Source: JAXLRU01 sp046330935 (lineage in GTDB: Bacteria > Actinomycetota > Actinomycetes > Actinomycetales > Kineosporiaceae). Taken from it: a DNA stretch of 64,000 nt. Position numbers and translations under genes: made by a program. Under the pieces are notes generated by a model that saw nothing but the letters and a program-made list of their open reading frames with translations, did no database searches and had not been told where the DNA came from. This document shows positions 26,060 through 32,933 of this stretch, in pieces (position 1 is the stretch's first letter; each line of letters opens with the position of its first letter). The DNA lies in contig JAXLRU010000006.1 of assembly GCA_046330935.1 (NCBI GenBank), positions 62,001 through 126,000 of the forward strand. The letters run 5' to 3'.

Positions 26060-27492
26060 TCGCCGGTCTCGACGACCTCGGGGTCGCGTCCCTGCGCCAC
26101 GCCTACGACGCGGGGCTGCCCGCCGCAACGCTCGCCGACGCCGTCCTCGACCGCCTGCGGGCCCTCGAGGACGGCGTCCGGCAGACCGTCTTCCTCGACC
26201 TCGTGCCCGACGACGTCCTGCTCGCCGAGGCCGAGCGGCTCGACGCCCTCGCCGCCGACCACCGGAGGCGGGGGCTCGCACTGCCGCCCCTGTTCGGCGT
26301 CCCCGTCGGGGTGAAGGGCAACATCGACGTCGCAGGGCTGGCGACGACGGCCGCGTGCCCCGCGTTCGCGCCGTGCCCTGCGGCCCGGGACGCCGAGGCC
26401 GTGCACCGCCTGCGGGCGGCCGGTGCGCTCGTGGTCGCCACCACGAACCTCGACCAGTTCGCCACCGGGCTCGTGGGGCACCGCTCCCCCTACGGCACCC
26501 CGCCCAACCCGTGGCACCCCGACACGATCCCCGGCGGGTCCAGCTCCGGCTCGGGTGCCGCCGTCGCGCTCGGGCTCGTGTCCGTGGCGCTGGGCACCGA
26601 CACCGCCGGGTCGGGCCGCGTGCCGGGGGCGCTGACGGCGACGGTGGGGGTCAAGCCCAGCCGGGGGCTGGTCTCCACCCGCGGGGTGCTGCCTGCCTGC
26701 CGGTCGCTGGACTGCGTGTCGGTGCACGCCTCCTCGGTGGCCGACGGGGCCGCGGTGCTCGCGGCGATCGCCGGGTTCGACGACGACGACCCCTGGTCCC
26801 GCGACCTGCCCCTGCCGCCCCCCCGCCCCGGCGCCTGGCACCCGCGCGGCCTGCGGATCGCCGTCCCCACCGCCGCGTCCGTCGAGCGCCTGTGCGATTC
26901 GTTCGTCGCGGCCGGGTTCGCCGCCGCGGTCGACGCCCTCGCCCGGCTCGGCGTCGTGATCGTGCCGCACGACCCCGCGCCCCTGCTGGACGCCGGTGAC
27001 CTGCTCTACGACGGCCCCTGGGTGGCCGAGCGGTGGGCGGGGCTCGAGGGGTTCGTCAGCGCGCAGCCCGACGCCGTGCACCCCGTCACGCTGCGCGTGC
27101 TCAGCAGCGGGGCCGGGCCGTCGGCGGCCGAGGCGTTCCGCGGCCGGCACCGCCTGCAGGAGCTGCGCGCCCAGGTGCGGCGCTGGTGGCGCGACGCCGA
27201 CCTGCTGCTCACGCCGACCGTGCCCACCACCTTCACGCGCGCCGAGGTCGACGCCGACCCCCTGGCGACCAACGCCCGCATGGGCCGGTGGACGACGTTC
27301 ACCAACCTCCTCGACCTCGCCGCCGTCGCCGTGCCCGCCGGGGTGCTCGCCGCGCCCGGGTGGCCGAACGGGCGTCCCCTCGGCGTCCAGGTGATCGGGC
27401 CCGCCGGGTCCGACGCCGCCCTCGCCGCCGCCGCGTCCGGGCTCGAGGGGATCCTGGGCTCCCCCACCGCCTTCCCCTTGGAGCTGCCGTGA
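26056..27492 (+). CDS. atzF: Allophanate hydrolase, amidase subunit
   Basis: A 478-residue amidase-signature protein. The Ser-cisSer-Lys triad is Lys87 (VGVKGNID), Ser162 (PGGSSSGS) and Ser186 (DTAGSGRVP). The stretch following it, TRGVLPACRSLDCVSVHA, is characteristic of allophanate hydrolases (AtzF, DUR1 amidase part) and not of GatA. The family's usual C-terminal domain is absent here and is coded by the next gene, so the enzyme is split. The GTG start overlaps the biuH stop by four bases. Reaction: allophanate is deaminated, then decarboxylated, giving ammonia and CO2. It completes the pathway opened by BiuH. Confidence 0.87.
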   Translation: MIAGLDDLGVASLRHAYDAGLPAATLADAVLDRLRALEDGVRQTVFLDLVPDDVLLAEAERLDALAADHRRRGLALPPLFGVPVGVKGNIDVAGLATTAACPAFAPCPAARDAEAVHRLRAAGALVVATTNLDQFATGLVGHRSPYGTPPNPWHPDTIPGGSSSGSGAAVALGLVSVALGTDTAGSGRVPGALTATVGVKPSRGLVSTRGVLPACRSLDCVSVHASSVADGAAVLAAIAGFDDDDPWSRDLPLPPPRPGAWHPRGLRIAVPTAASVERLCDSFVAAGFAAAVDALARLGVVIVPHDPAPLLDAGDLLYDGPWVAERWAGLEGFVSAQPDAVHPVTLRVLSSGAGPSAAEAFRGRHRLQELRAQVRRWWRDADLLLTPTVPTTFTRAEVDADPLATNARMGRWTTFTNLLDLAAVAVPAGVLAAPGWPNGRPLGVQVIGPAGSDAALAAAASGLEGILGSPTAFPLELP

Positions 27493-27899
27493 GCGCCGCG
27501 TCCTCGCCCGAGACCACCCTCCTCGTCGTCGCCGGAGCTCACATGCGCGGGCTGCCGCTCAACCCCGCGCTCGTGGGCTTCGGGGGTGAGTTCGTCGCCG
27601 ACGCACTGACCGCCCCCGCGTACCGGATGGTCGCCGTCGGCGGGGCTCCGGTGCCCCGGCCAGGGTTGATCCGGGTGCGCTCGGGTGGGGCGTCGCTGGC
27701 CGTCGAGGTGTGGCGGCTGCCGCTGGCCGGGCTCGGCGCGCTGATGGTCACCGTCACCCCGCCGCTGGCGATCGGGTCCACCGAGCTCGACGACGGTCGG
27801 GTGCTGCCCGGGTTCGTGTGCGAGGGCTACGTGGCCGACACCGCGACCGACGTCACGAGCTTCGGCGGGTGGCGCGGGTACGTCGCCTCGCTGGCCTGA
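27489..27899 (+). CDS. Allophanate hydrolase C-terminal domain as a separate protein
   Basis: The 136-residue product matches the C-terminal domain of AtzF-type allophanate hydrolases: VVAGAHMRGLPLNPALVGFG near the start, RPGLIRVRSGG, VEVWRLPLAGLGALM and the closing DVTSFGGWRGYVA. In fused enzymes this domain follows the amidase and has been linked to decarboxylation of the N-carboxycarbamate intermediate. Here its GTG overlaps the amidase stop by four bases, so the two are made together and probably form a complex. It is the last gene of the island; a nested palindrome follows within 15 bases. Confidence 0.85.
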   Translation: MSAASSPETTLLVVAGAHMRGLPLNPALVGFGGEFVADALTAPAYRMVAVGGAPVPRPGLIRVRSGGASLAVEVWRLPLAGLGALMVTVTPPLAIGSTELDDGRVLPGFVCEGYVADTATDVTSFGGWRGYVASLA

Positions 27900-27913
27900 G
27901 CGGCGTTCCGCGC

Positions 27914-27982
27914 CAGATGCCCCGACATCACGGCGACACGCCGGGGTCCTTACGGCGTGTCGTGATGAAGAAGGGGCATCTG
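27914..27982. repeat. Nested palindromic repeat, copy A
   Basis: Outer arms CAGATGCCCC and GGGGCATCTG and inner arms CGACACGCCG (27934-27943) and CGGCGTGTCG (27953-27962) are both perfect. A second copy with the same outer and inner arms lies at 53887-53957. The right half overlaps the first codons of the nucleotidyltransferase remnant. Confidence 0.85.
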
Positions 27983-28219
27983 GAGCCGTGGGACCAGCGC
28001 CTACGCCTGTTCGGGAGTGCGGCACGCGGGGACGACCGCCCTGACAGTGACGTCGACCTGCTCGTCGACCTGCCCGACGGCATGGGCATCGTGGGGTTCG
28101 GTCGCCTCGTCGAGGACTTCGAGCGGGTGCTCGGGGGGATCGACGTGGATCTCGTTCCGGCGAGCGACCTCAAGCCGGGCCTCCGGGAGCAGATCGAGCG
28201 CGAGGCCATCGACCTGTGA
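27965..28219 (+). CDS. MntA-like minimal nucleotidyltransferase, N-terminally short
   Basis: 84 residues of the MNT nucleotidyltransferase fold: LRLFGSAARGDDRPDSDVDLLVDL holds the GSxARG motif and the SDVD metal-binding pair (near residues 16-32), and VDLVPASDLKPGL is the usual third acidic strand. Normal MntA proteins have about 15-20 more residues before the motif; here that part is replaced by codons from the palindromic repeat (MKKGHLEPW). No HEPN partner gene follows, so it is an orphan. Start is ATG 27965 or the GTG just before it. The catalytic core is complete but activity is doubtful. Confidence 0.65.
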   Translation: MKKGHLEPWDQRLRLFGSAARGDDRPDSDVDLLVDLPDGMGIVGFGRLVEDFERVLGGIDVDLVPASDLKPGLREQIEREAIDL

Positions 28220-28246
28220 TCTGTGATCTGTGATCTGTGATCTGTG
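28214..28246 (+). repeat. Heptamer tandem repeat (CTGTGAT)
   Basis: Four perfect CTGTGAT copies and a fifth partial one start in the last codon of the nucleotidyltransferase gene; the first copy supplies its TGA stop. Confidence 0.9.
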
Positions 28247-28265
28247 GAGACCGTGTCGCCCGCCG

Positions 28266-28685
28266 TCAGAGACTGAGCACCGCGTCCGCCGCCTCGGCGA
28301 GCTGACGAAGCTGCTCACCAGCTTCCAGGTGGAAAGGGACGCGCAGCGACCACGCCTCGCCCTCCCAGCCGCGCCACTGCGACGCCAGCCCCCCGAGGAA
28401 GTCGCGCAGCGTCTCGGGCGAGTCTCCCTCGAACGTCACCCACGAGCGAAGTCCCGGATCACCGATCGAGAGCATCACGGGGAGCGTGTGGACGTACCCG
28501 TCTCCGTGAAGATCGCTCGGGCGGCCGACGGCCCAGGCCCTGTCGCCGTCGCGGACGAGGACGAGGACGTCAGTGTCTGCTGGATCGTCCACTTCACCCT
28601 CCCGGAACCGGCCGCCCGACCAAGCGACTCGTTGTCCTGGCACCGCCACATCCTGTCTGAACCCCTTCGCGTCGGGGAGCACCAC
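28266..28685 (-). CDS. Uncharacterised small acidic protein
   Basis: A 139-residue soluble protein without signal or membrane segments. It begins with a GTG and contains DVLVLVRDGDRAWAVGRP and SWVTFEGDSPETLRDFLGGL. The second half resembles proteins annotated as DUF6228, but this is a recollection I cannot test. Codon use matches the neighbours. It is divergent from corA, whose promoter lies just beyond its start. No function is proposed. Confidence 0.65.
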   Translation of the reverse strand: MVLPDAKGFRQDVAVPGQRVAWSGGRFREGEVDDPADTDVLVLVRDGDRAWAVGRPSDLHGDGYVHTLPVMLSIGDPGLRSWVTFEGDSPETLRDFLGGLASQWRGWEGEAWSLRVPFHLEAGEQLRQLAEAADAVLSL

Positions 28686-28740
28686 AGCGGCGAAGCCGCG
28701 GCCCTGCTCCCCAACGGGGGCTGCTGCCAGGTCCAGCGCC

Positions 28741-28746
28741 TACCCT
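28741..28746 (+). promoter_or_regulatory. Leaderless -10 element of corA
   Basis: TACCCT six bases before the GTG at 28753; same class as the others. Confidence 0.5.
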
Positions 28747-28752
28747 GACGCC

Positions 28753-29976
28753 GTGGCGAACAGCTCCCCCGATCCCAGCACCAGCGACGCGCTGGCCAGG
28801 CGCATGTCGCGCCGCGCGACGGCCCTGCGCAAGCGCTGGGTGGACGAGCGCGTCCGCCAGGCTGCGGCGATGGTCGGCCAGGGCCAGGGCCGGGGCTGGG
28901 TGGAGGTCGAGGACCCGGGCGAGGCGGAGGCACCGGGCCGGGCCGCAGCCGCGAAGGCGAAGGGCGCGATCGTGGACTGCGCCGTCTACACCGCCGCGGG
29001 ACGCCTGCCCGATGAGCAGTGCGACCACCGCGAGGGCCTGGACGCCGTGCGCGCCGCCGCCCGCACCCACGGCGGCTTCACCTGGATCAGCCTCCTGCAC
29101 CCCACCGCAGCCGAGTTCGCCGCGGTCACCGAGGCGTTCGGCCTGCACGCCCTGGCGGCGGAGGACGCCGTGCGCGCCCACCAGCGGCCCAAGCTGGAGA
29201 CGTACGACGACCAGCTGTTCGCCGTCCTCAAGCCCGTGCACTACGTGGACCACGAGGACGTCGTCGACGTCAGCGAGGTGGCCGTGTTCCTCGGCCCCGA
29301 CTTCGTGGTCACCGTCAAGCACGGGCCGACGACGGTCGTGGCCAGCGCCCGCGACGCGCTGGCGAGGGCCCCCGAGACGGTCCGCGGGCACGGGCCCGTC
29401 GCCGCGCTGTACCTCATCGCCGACGCCGTGGTCGACGAGTACGAGGAGGCGGTGGCCCGGTTCAGCGACGACGTGGACGACGTCGAGGGCCTCGTCTTCG
29501 GCGGGGACCGGCACGACCACGCCCAACGGATCTACACGCTCAAGCGCGAGCTGATCGAGTTCCGGCGGGCCGTGGCCCCGCTGGTCACGCCCATGCAGCA
29601 CCTCGCGGAGGGGCAGGTGCCGTGCGTGGGGCAGGACGCCTCGCCCTACTTCCGCGACATCCACGACCACGTGCTGCGTTCGGCCGAGGCGCTCGACGGG
29701 TTCGACAAGCTGCTCTCCGACGTGCTGTCGGCCGACCTCGCCCAGGTGAGCGTGCGGCAGAACGACACCGCGGTCCGGCAGAACGAGGACATGCGCAAGA
29801 TCTCGGCGTGGGCGGCGATCGCGCTCGTGCCCACGGCCGTCGCCGGCATCTACGGCATGAACTTCCAGAACATGCCCGAGCTGAGCTGGCACTACGGCTA
29901 CTTCTACGCCCTGGCCGTGATCGCGACGCTGTGCGCGGGGCTGTACTGGCGGTTCCGCAGGAACGGCTGGTTGTAG
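28753..29976 (+). CDS. corA: CorA-family magnesium/cobalt channel
   Basis: A 407-residue divalent-cation channel subunit. The long N-terminal cytoplasmic domain is acidic, with helices rich in His and Glu (VKHGPTTVVASARDALARAP region). Two C-terminal membrane helices follow, the first ending in the selectivity motif YGMNF and the second in YALAVIATLCAGLYW; the chain stops in a short basic tail, the standard CorA end. The GTG start follows a TACCCT hexamer by six bases. Substrate choice between Mg2+, Co2+ and Ni2+ cannot be read from sequence. Confidence 0.92.
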   Translation: MANSSPDPSTSDALARRMSRRATALRKRWVDERVRQAAAMVGQGQGRGWVEVEDPGEAEAPGRAAAAKAKGAIVDCAVYTAAGRLPDEQCDHREGLDAVRAAARTHGGFTWISLLHPTAAEFAAVTEAFGLHALAAEDAVRAHQRPKLETYDDQLFAVLKPVHYVDHEDVVDVSEVAVFLGPDFVVTVKHGPTTVVASARDALARAPETVRGHGPVAALYLIADAVVDEYEEAVARFSDDVDDVEGLVFGGDRHDHAQRIYTLKRELIEFRRAVAPLVTPMQHLAEGQVPCVGQDASPYFRDIHDHVLRSAEALDGFDKLLSDVLSADLAQVSVRQNDTAVRQNEDMRKISAWAAIALVPTAVAGIYGMNFQNMPELSWHYGYFYALAVIATLCAGLYWRFRRNGWL

Positions 29977-29979
29977 CGC

Positions 29980-30789
29980 GTGCACGTCGAGGACGTCGTG
30001 ACCAGGCTGCGCGCGGCGGGGTGCGTGTGGGCCGAGGACGAGGCGGCGCTGCTGCTCGCCGAGGCCGCCGCCCGCGGTACGGAGGTCGAACCGCTGCTGC
30101 GCCGTCGCGTCGACGGTGAACCCCTGGAGCACGTGCTGGGTTGGGCCGAGTTCGCGGGCGTGCGCGTGGCCGTCCGCCCGGGGGTGTTCGTGCCCCGGCA
30201 CCGCAGCGAGGCGATCGTCGACGCCGCGGTGCCGCTGGTCCGGGCGGCGGCCGCCCGGCGCGCGCCGCACCCGCCCGTCGTCGTCGACCTGTGCTGCGGC
30301 ACCGGCGCGCTCGGCCTGGCCACCGTCCGCCGCGCCGGCGTGGCGGTGCAGCTGCACGCGGCCGACCTCGACCCCGACGCGGTGGCCGCCGCCCGAGACA
30401 CCCTGACCGGGCCGAACGGCGTCCCGGGCGCGGTCGTCCACGAGGGTGACCTGCTCGACGCCCTGCCGGCCGGCCTGCGGGGGCGGATCGACGTCCTGAT
30501 CGCCAACGTCCCCTACGTGCCGACGGCGGCGATCGCGACGCTGCCCCCGGAGTTCCGCGACCACGAGCACCGGATGGCATTGGACGGCGGTGACGACGGC
30601 CTCGACGTCGCCCGCCGGCTGCTCGCCGACCTGCCCGACTGGCTGGCCGTCGGCGGCAGCGCGATCGGCGAGGCGAGCGAGGCCCAGGCGGTGCTCCTCG
30701 TCGAGGCCGCCCGAGCGTCGGGCCTGGACGCGCGGGCGGTCGCCGACGAGGAGCGGGAGACGACCGTCGTCGTCACCGCCCGGCGCTGA
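29980..30789 (+). CDS. PrmC/HemK-like protein N5-glutamine methyltransferase
   Basis: A 269-residue class I SAM methyltransferase. VVVDLCCGTGALGLA near residue 100 is the SAM-binding motif and IANVPYVPT near residue 175 replaces the usual NPPY of PrmC. NVPY-type proteins are commonly annotated as putative N5-glutamine methyltransferases of actinobacteria, which modify a Gln in a protein partner. The N-terminal helical domain carries the EPLEHVLGWAEF segment typical of PrmC. The GTG begins three bases after the corA stop. Confidence 0.8.
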   Translation: MHVEDVVTRLRAAGCVWAEDEAALLLAEAAARGTEVEPLLRRRVDGEPLEHVLGWAEFAGVRVAVRPGVFVPRHRSEAIVDAAVPLVRAAAARRAPHPPVVVDLCCGTGALGLATVRRAGVAVQLHAADLDPDAVAAARDTLTGPNGVPGAVVHEGDLLDALPAGLRGRIDVLIANVPYVPTAAIATLPPEFRDHEHRMALDGGDDGLDVARRLLADLPDWLAVGGSAIGEASEAQAVLLVEAARASGLDARAVADEERETTVVVTARR

Positions 30790-30795
30790 CGGCGC

Positions 30796-32142
30796 TCAGG
30801 AGGCGCGGGTCCGCGGCACGACGCCGCGGGCCAGCCACGCGGGCTGGCCGGGCGCGACGTCGACGCCGAGCCACTGGATGCCGGTGAGCGGGCAGGACCC
30901 CAGCCACGCCCCCGACCCGACCCCCCGCAGCACCGAGACGGCGTCGGCACCCAGCTCCGCCGGGCGCAGGTGGTGCTGGGCGTAGGCGACGGCGTCGTCG
31001 TCGACGAGGACGTGCGAGCGCAGGCAGACGCAGCGCGACAGCTGATCCGCCCGGTCCAGCGCGGCGACGGACTCCTGACCCCGGGAACGCCGGGACGCGA
31101 GCAGGCCGGGCAGGGCATGGCCCCGGGACGCCGTGCCCCGGCGCAGCCGCCGCGCCACCCGGGCGTCGACGACCCCGAGGCCGGGCAGCCGCCGCCACCA
31201 CGGCAGGGCGGCCCCCAGGTGCGCGGTGAGCGGCAGCTCCGGGTGGCGGCGGTGGACGGCCAGGGCGAGCAGGCGCGCACCCGGGTGATCGCCCCGGGCC
31301 GTGAGGGCCTCCAGCGCGGCGAGCACGGGCGCGGGATGGCGCAGCGGGTCGTGCGCCAGGGACGCGACGCCGCGGGCCGCCGCGAGCACGGCCGCGGCGG
31401 CCGCCTCCGGGTCGACGCGGCTGCGGTGCGCGACGACGGCCGCGGCCCAGGGCGGGAAGGAGTGGTCGGTGAGCGGCGCGCCCTGCTCGACGACGCGCTC
31501 CCATGCCTGGTCGGCGACGTCGAGGTCCCCCCGGACGGCGGCGGCCGCGGCCTGCAGGTAGCCGGTGAGGACGGGACTCCCGGCGTCGCCGGTGAGCAGG
31601 CGGGCGTACGCGTCGGCATCGCCGCAGGCGGCACGGCAGGCCGCGAGGACCATCCGTGCCCGCGAGCCGGAGGCGCGGGCGTCGAGGCTGCCCGGCTGCC
31701 AGAGGCCGGCGAGGCGCAGCACGTTGACGGCGTCAGGGAGCCGGCCGGTGAGGAGCAGCGCCGCCGCGATGTCGACGGCGGTGCGGGCACCGCCGGGCCC
31801 GCGCAGGGAGCCGAACAGGTCGTCGAGGCCGAGGGGGTGGGCGGGGTCGTCGTCGCGGGTCACCGTGAGCTCGCGCTCGAGGGCCACGAGGTCGAGTGAG
31901 CCCGCCACCGCCGCCGTCACCCGGGGGCGGGCACGAAGCCGCAGGGCCAGGTCGAAGCGGTCGAAGGCCTCGGCGGCGTCGATCCACGCCGCGACGACGT
32001 CCTCGTCGGTCCCGCCCGCACGCGCGGGGGCGTGCGCCGCCGTCACGGGCAGCTCACCCGCTGGAAGCACGCCGTCCGCTCCGCCGTCCCACACCCGGAC
32101 CACATCGTCACCGAGTGCGTCCGCCTTGACCGGTGCCGACAC
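30796..32142 (-). CDS. Uncharacterised Ala-rich helical protein
   Basis: A 448-residue protein starting at a GTG. The middle (about residues 130-330) is a run of Ala-rich amphipathic helices in a repeat-like, possibly TPR-type layout (GYLQAAAAAVRGDLDVADQAWERV). The C-terminal part has several Cys, Trp and His residues (LSRCVCLRSHVLVDDD, GSCPLTGIQWLGVD). No signal or membrane span is seen. I do not recognise the family. It is convergent with the methyltransferase gene and 114 bases from the nitroreductase-like gene. Confidence 0.7.
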   Translation of the reverse strand: MSAPVKADALGDDVVRVWDGGADGVLPAGELPVTAAHAPARAGGTDEDVVAAWIDAAEAFDRFDLALRLRARPRVTAAVAGSLDLVALERELTVTRDDDPAHPLGLDDLFGSLRGPGGARTAVDIAAALLLTGRLPDAVNVLRLAGLWQPGSLDARASGSRARMVLAACRAACGDADAYARLLTGDAGSPVLTGYLQAAAAAVRGDLDVADQAWERVVEQGAPLTDHSFPPWAAAVVAHRSRVDPEAAAAAVLAAARGVASLAHDPLRHPAPVLAALEALTARGDHPGARLLALAVHRRHPELPLTAHLGAALPWWRRLPGLGVVDARVARRLRRGTASRGHALPGLLASRRSRGQESVAALDRADQLSRCVCLRSHVLVDDDAVAYAQHHLRPAELGADAVSVLRGVGSGAWLGSCPLTGIQWLGVDVAPGQPAWLARGVVPRTRAS

Positions 32143-32256
32143 ATCCGCCCTGAGCGGAATGCGGCGGCGCCCCGTGGTGCTGTGGCCGTCGGCGGACGCG
32201 TCCTCCCCGACGTCCTCGCCGCAGGCTTCCCCGACCGCTCCGCGAAAGGTTCACCC

Positions 32257-32880
32257 GTGTCCCAGACCAGCAGCGCCGCCGTCCCGCGCGTCGACTTCTA
32301 CTTCGACCCCGTGTGCCCGTTCGCGTGGATCACCTCGCGCTGGATCCTGGAGGTGGCCGCGCACCGCGAGCTCGACCTCCACTTCGGCGTGATGAGCCTC
32401 GCCGTGCTCAACGAGGGCCGCGACCTGCCCGAGCGCTACCGCGAGCTGATGACGAAGGCGTGGGGCCCGGTGCGCGTGGTGATCGCGGCGCAGCAGGCGC
32501 ACGGCGACGACGTCGTCCTGCCGCTGTACACGGCGATCGGCACCCGGGTGCACGTGGACAAGGTCGAGGACTACGGCCAGGCGGTGCGCGAGGCGCTCGC
32601 CGAGGTGGGCCTGCCCGCCGAGCTGGCCGCGGCCGCGGACTCCACCGACTACGACGAGGCGCTGAAGGCCAGCCACCACCGCGGGATGGACCCGGTGGGC
32701 GAGGACGTCGGCACGCCGACGATCCACATCGACGGCGTCGCGTTCTTCGGCCCGGTCTTCACCGAGATCCCGCGGGGCGAGGACGCCGCCGAGCTGTTCG
32801 ACGCCGCCCGGCGCCTGGCCGCGTTCCCCAAGTTCTTCGAGCTCAAGCGCACCCGCACGGGCGACCTCAAGACCAGCTGA
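32257..32880 (+). CDS. DsbA-fold mycothiol-dependent nitroreductase-like protein (Rv2466c family)
   Basis: A 207-residue thioredoxin/DsbA-fold protein. FDPVCPFAWITSRWILEV near residue 16-33 matches the family start, with catalytic Cys20; the usual resolving Cys three residues on is Ala23, so the motif is CPFA. EDVGTPTIHIDGVAFFGPV near the C-terminus contains the cis-Pro. Family members use mycothiol to reduce nitro compounds or oxidants. GAAAGG seven bases before the GTG decides the start. A strong hairpin terminator follows. Confidence 0.85.
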   Translation: MSQTSSAAVPRVDFYFDPVCPFAWITSRWILEVAAHRELDLHFGVMSLAVLNEGRDLPERYRELMTKAWGPVRVVIAAQQAHGDDVVLPLYTAIGTRVHVDKVEDYGQAVREALAEVGLPAELAAAADSTDYDEALKASHHRGMDPVGEDVGTPTIHIDGVAFFGPVFTEIPRGEDAAELFDAARRLAAFPKFFELKRTRTGDLKTS

Positions 32881-32893
32881 CCCCCGCCACGGT

Positions 32894-32927
32894 GACGGCC
32901 GCGGTGATCTCGGTCACCGCGGCCGTC
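32894..32927. terminator. Bidirectional hairpin terminator
   Basis: GACGGCCGCGGTGA and TCACCGCGGCCGTC form a perfect 14-bp stem with a six-base loop, between the converging ends of the nitroreductase-like gene and efeB. No U tract. Confidence 0.8.
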
Positions 32928-32933
32928 GGCGTC

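Noticed and set aside
26056..27492. GatA (Glu-tRNA amidotransferase subunit) as identity of the amidase
   Set aside because: No gatB or gatC nearby, and the ACRSLDCVS segment plus the adjacent AtzF C-terminal domain fit allophanate hydrolase.
19408..27899. Cyanuric acid hydrolase within the island
   Set aside because: I looked for a third enzyme that would open the triazine ring and found none; the island starts at biuret or a related ureide.
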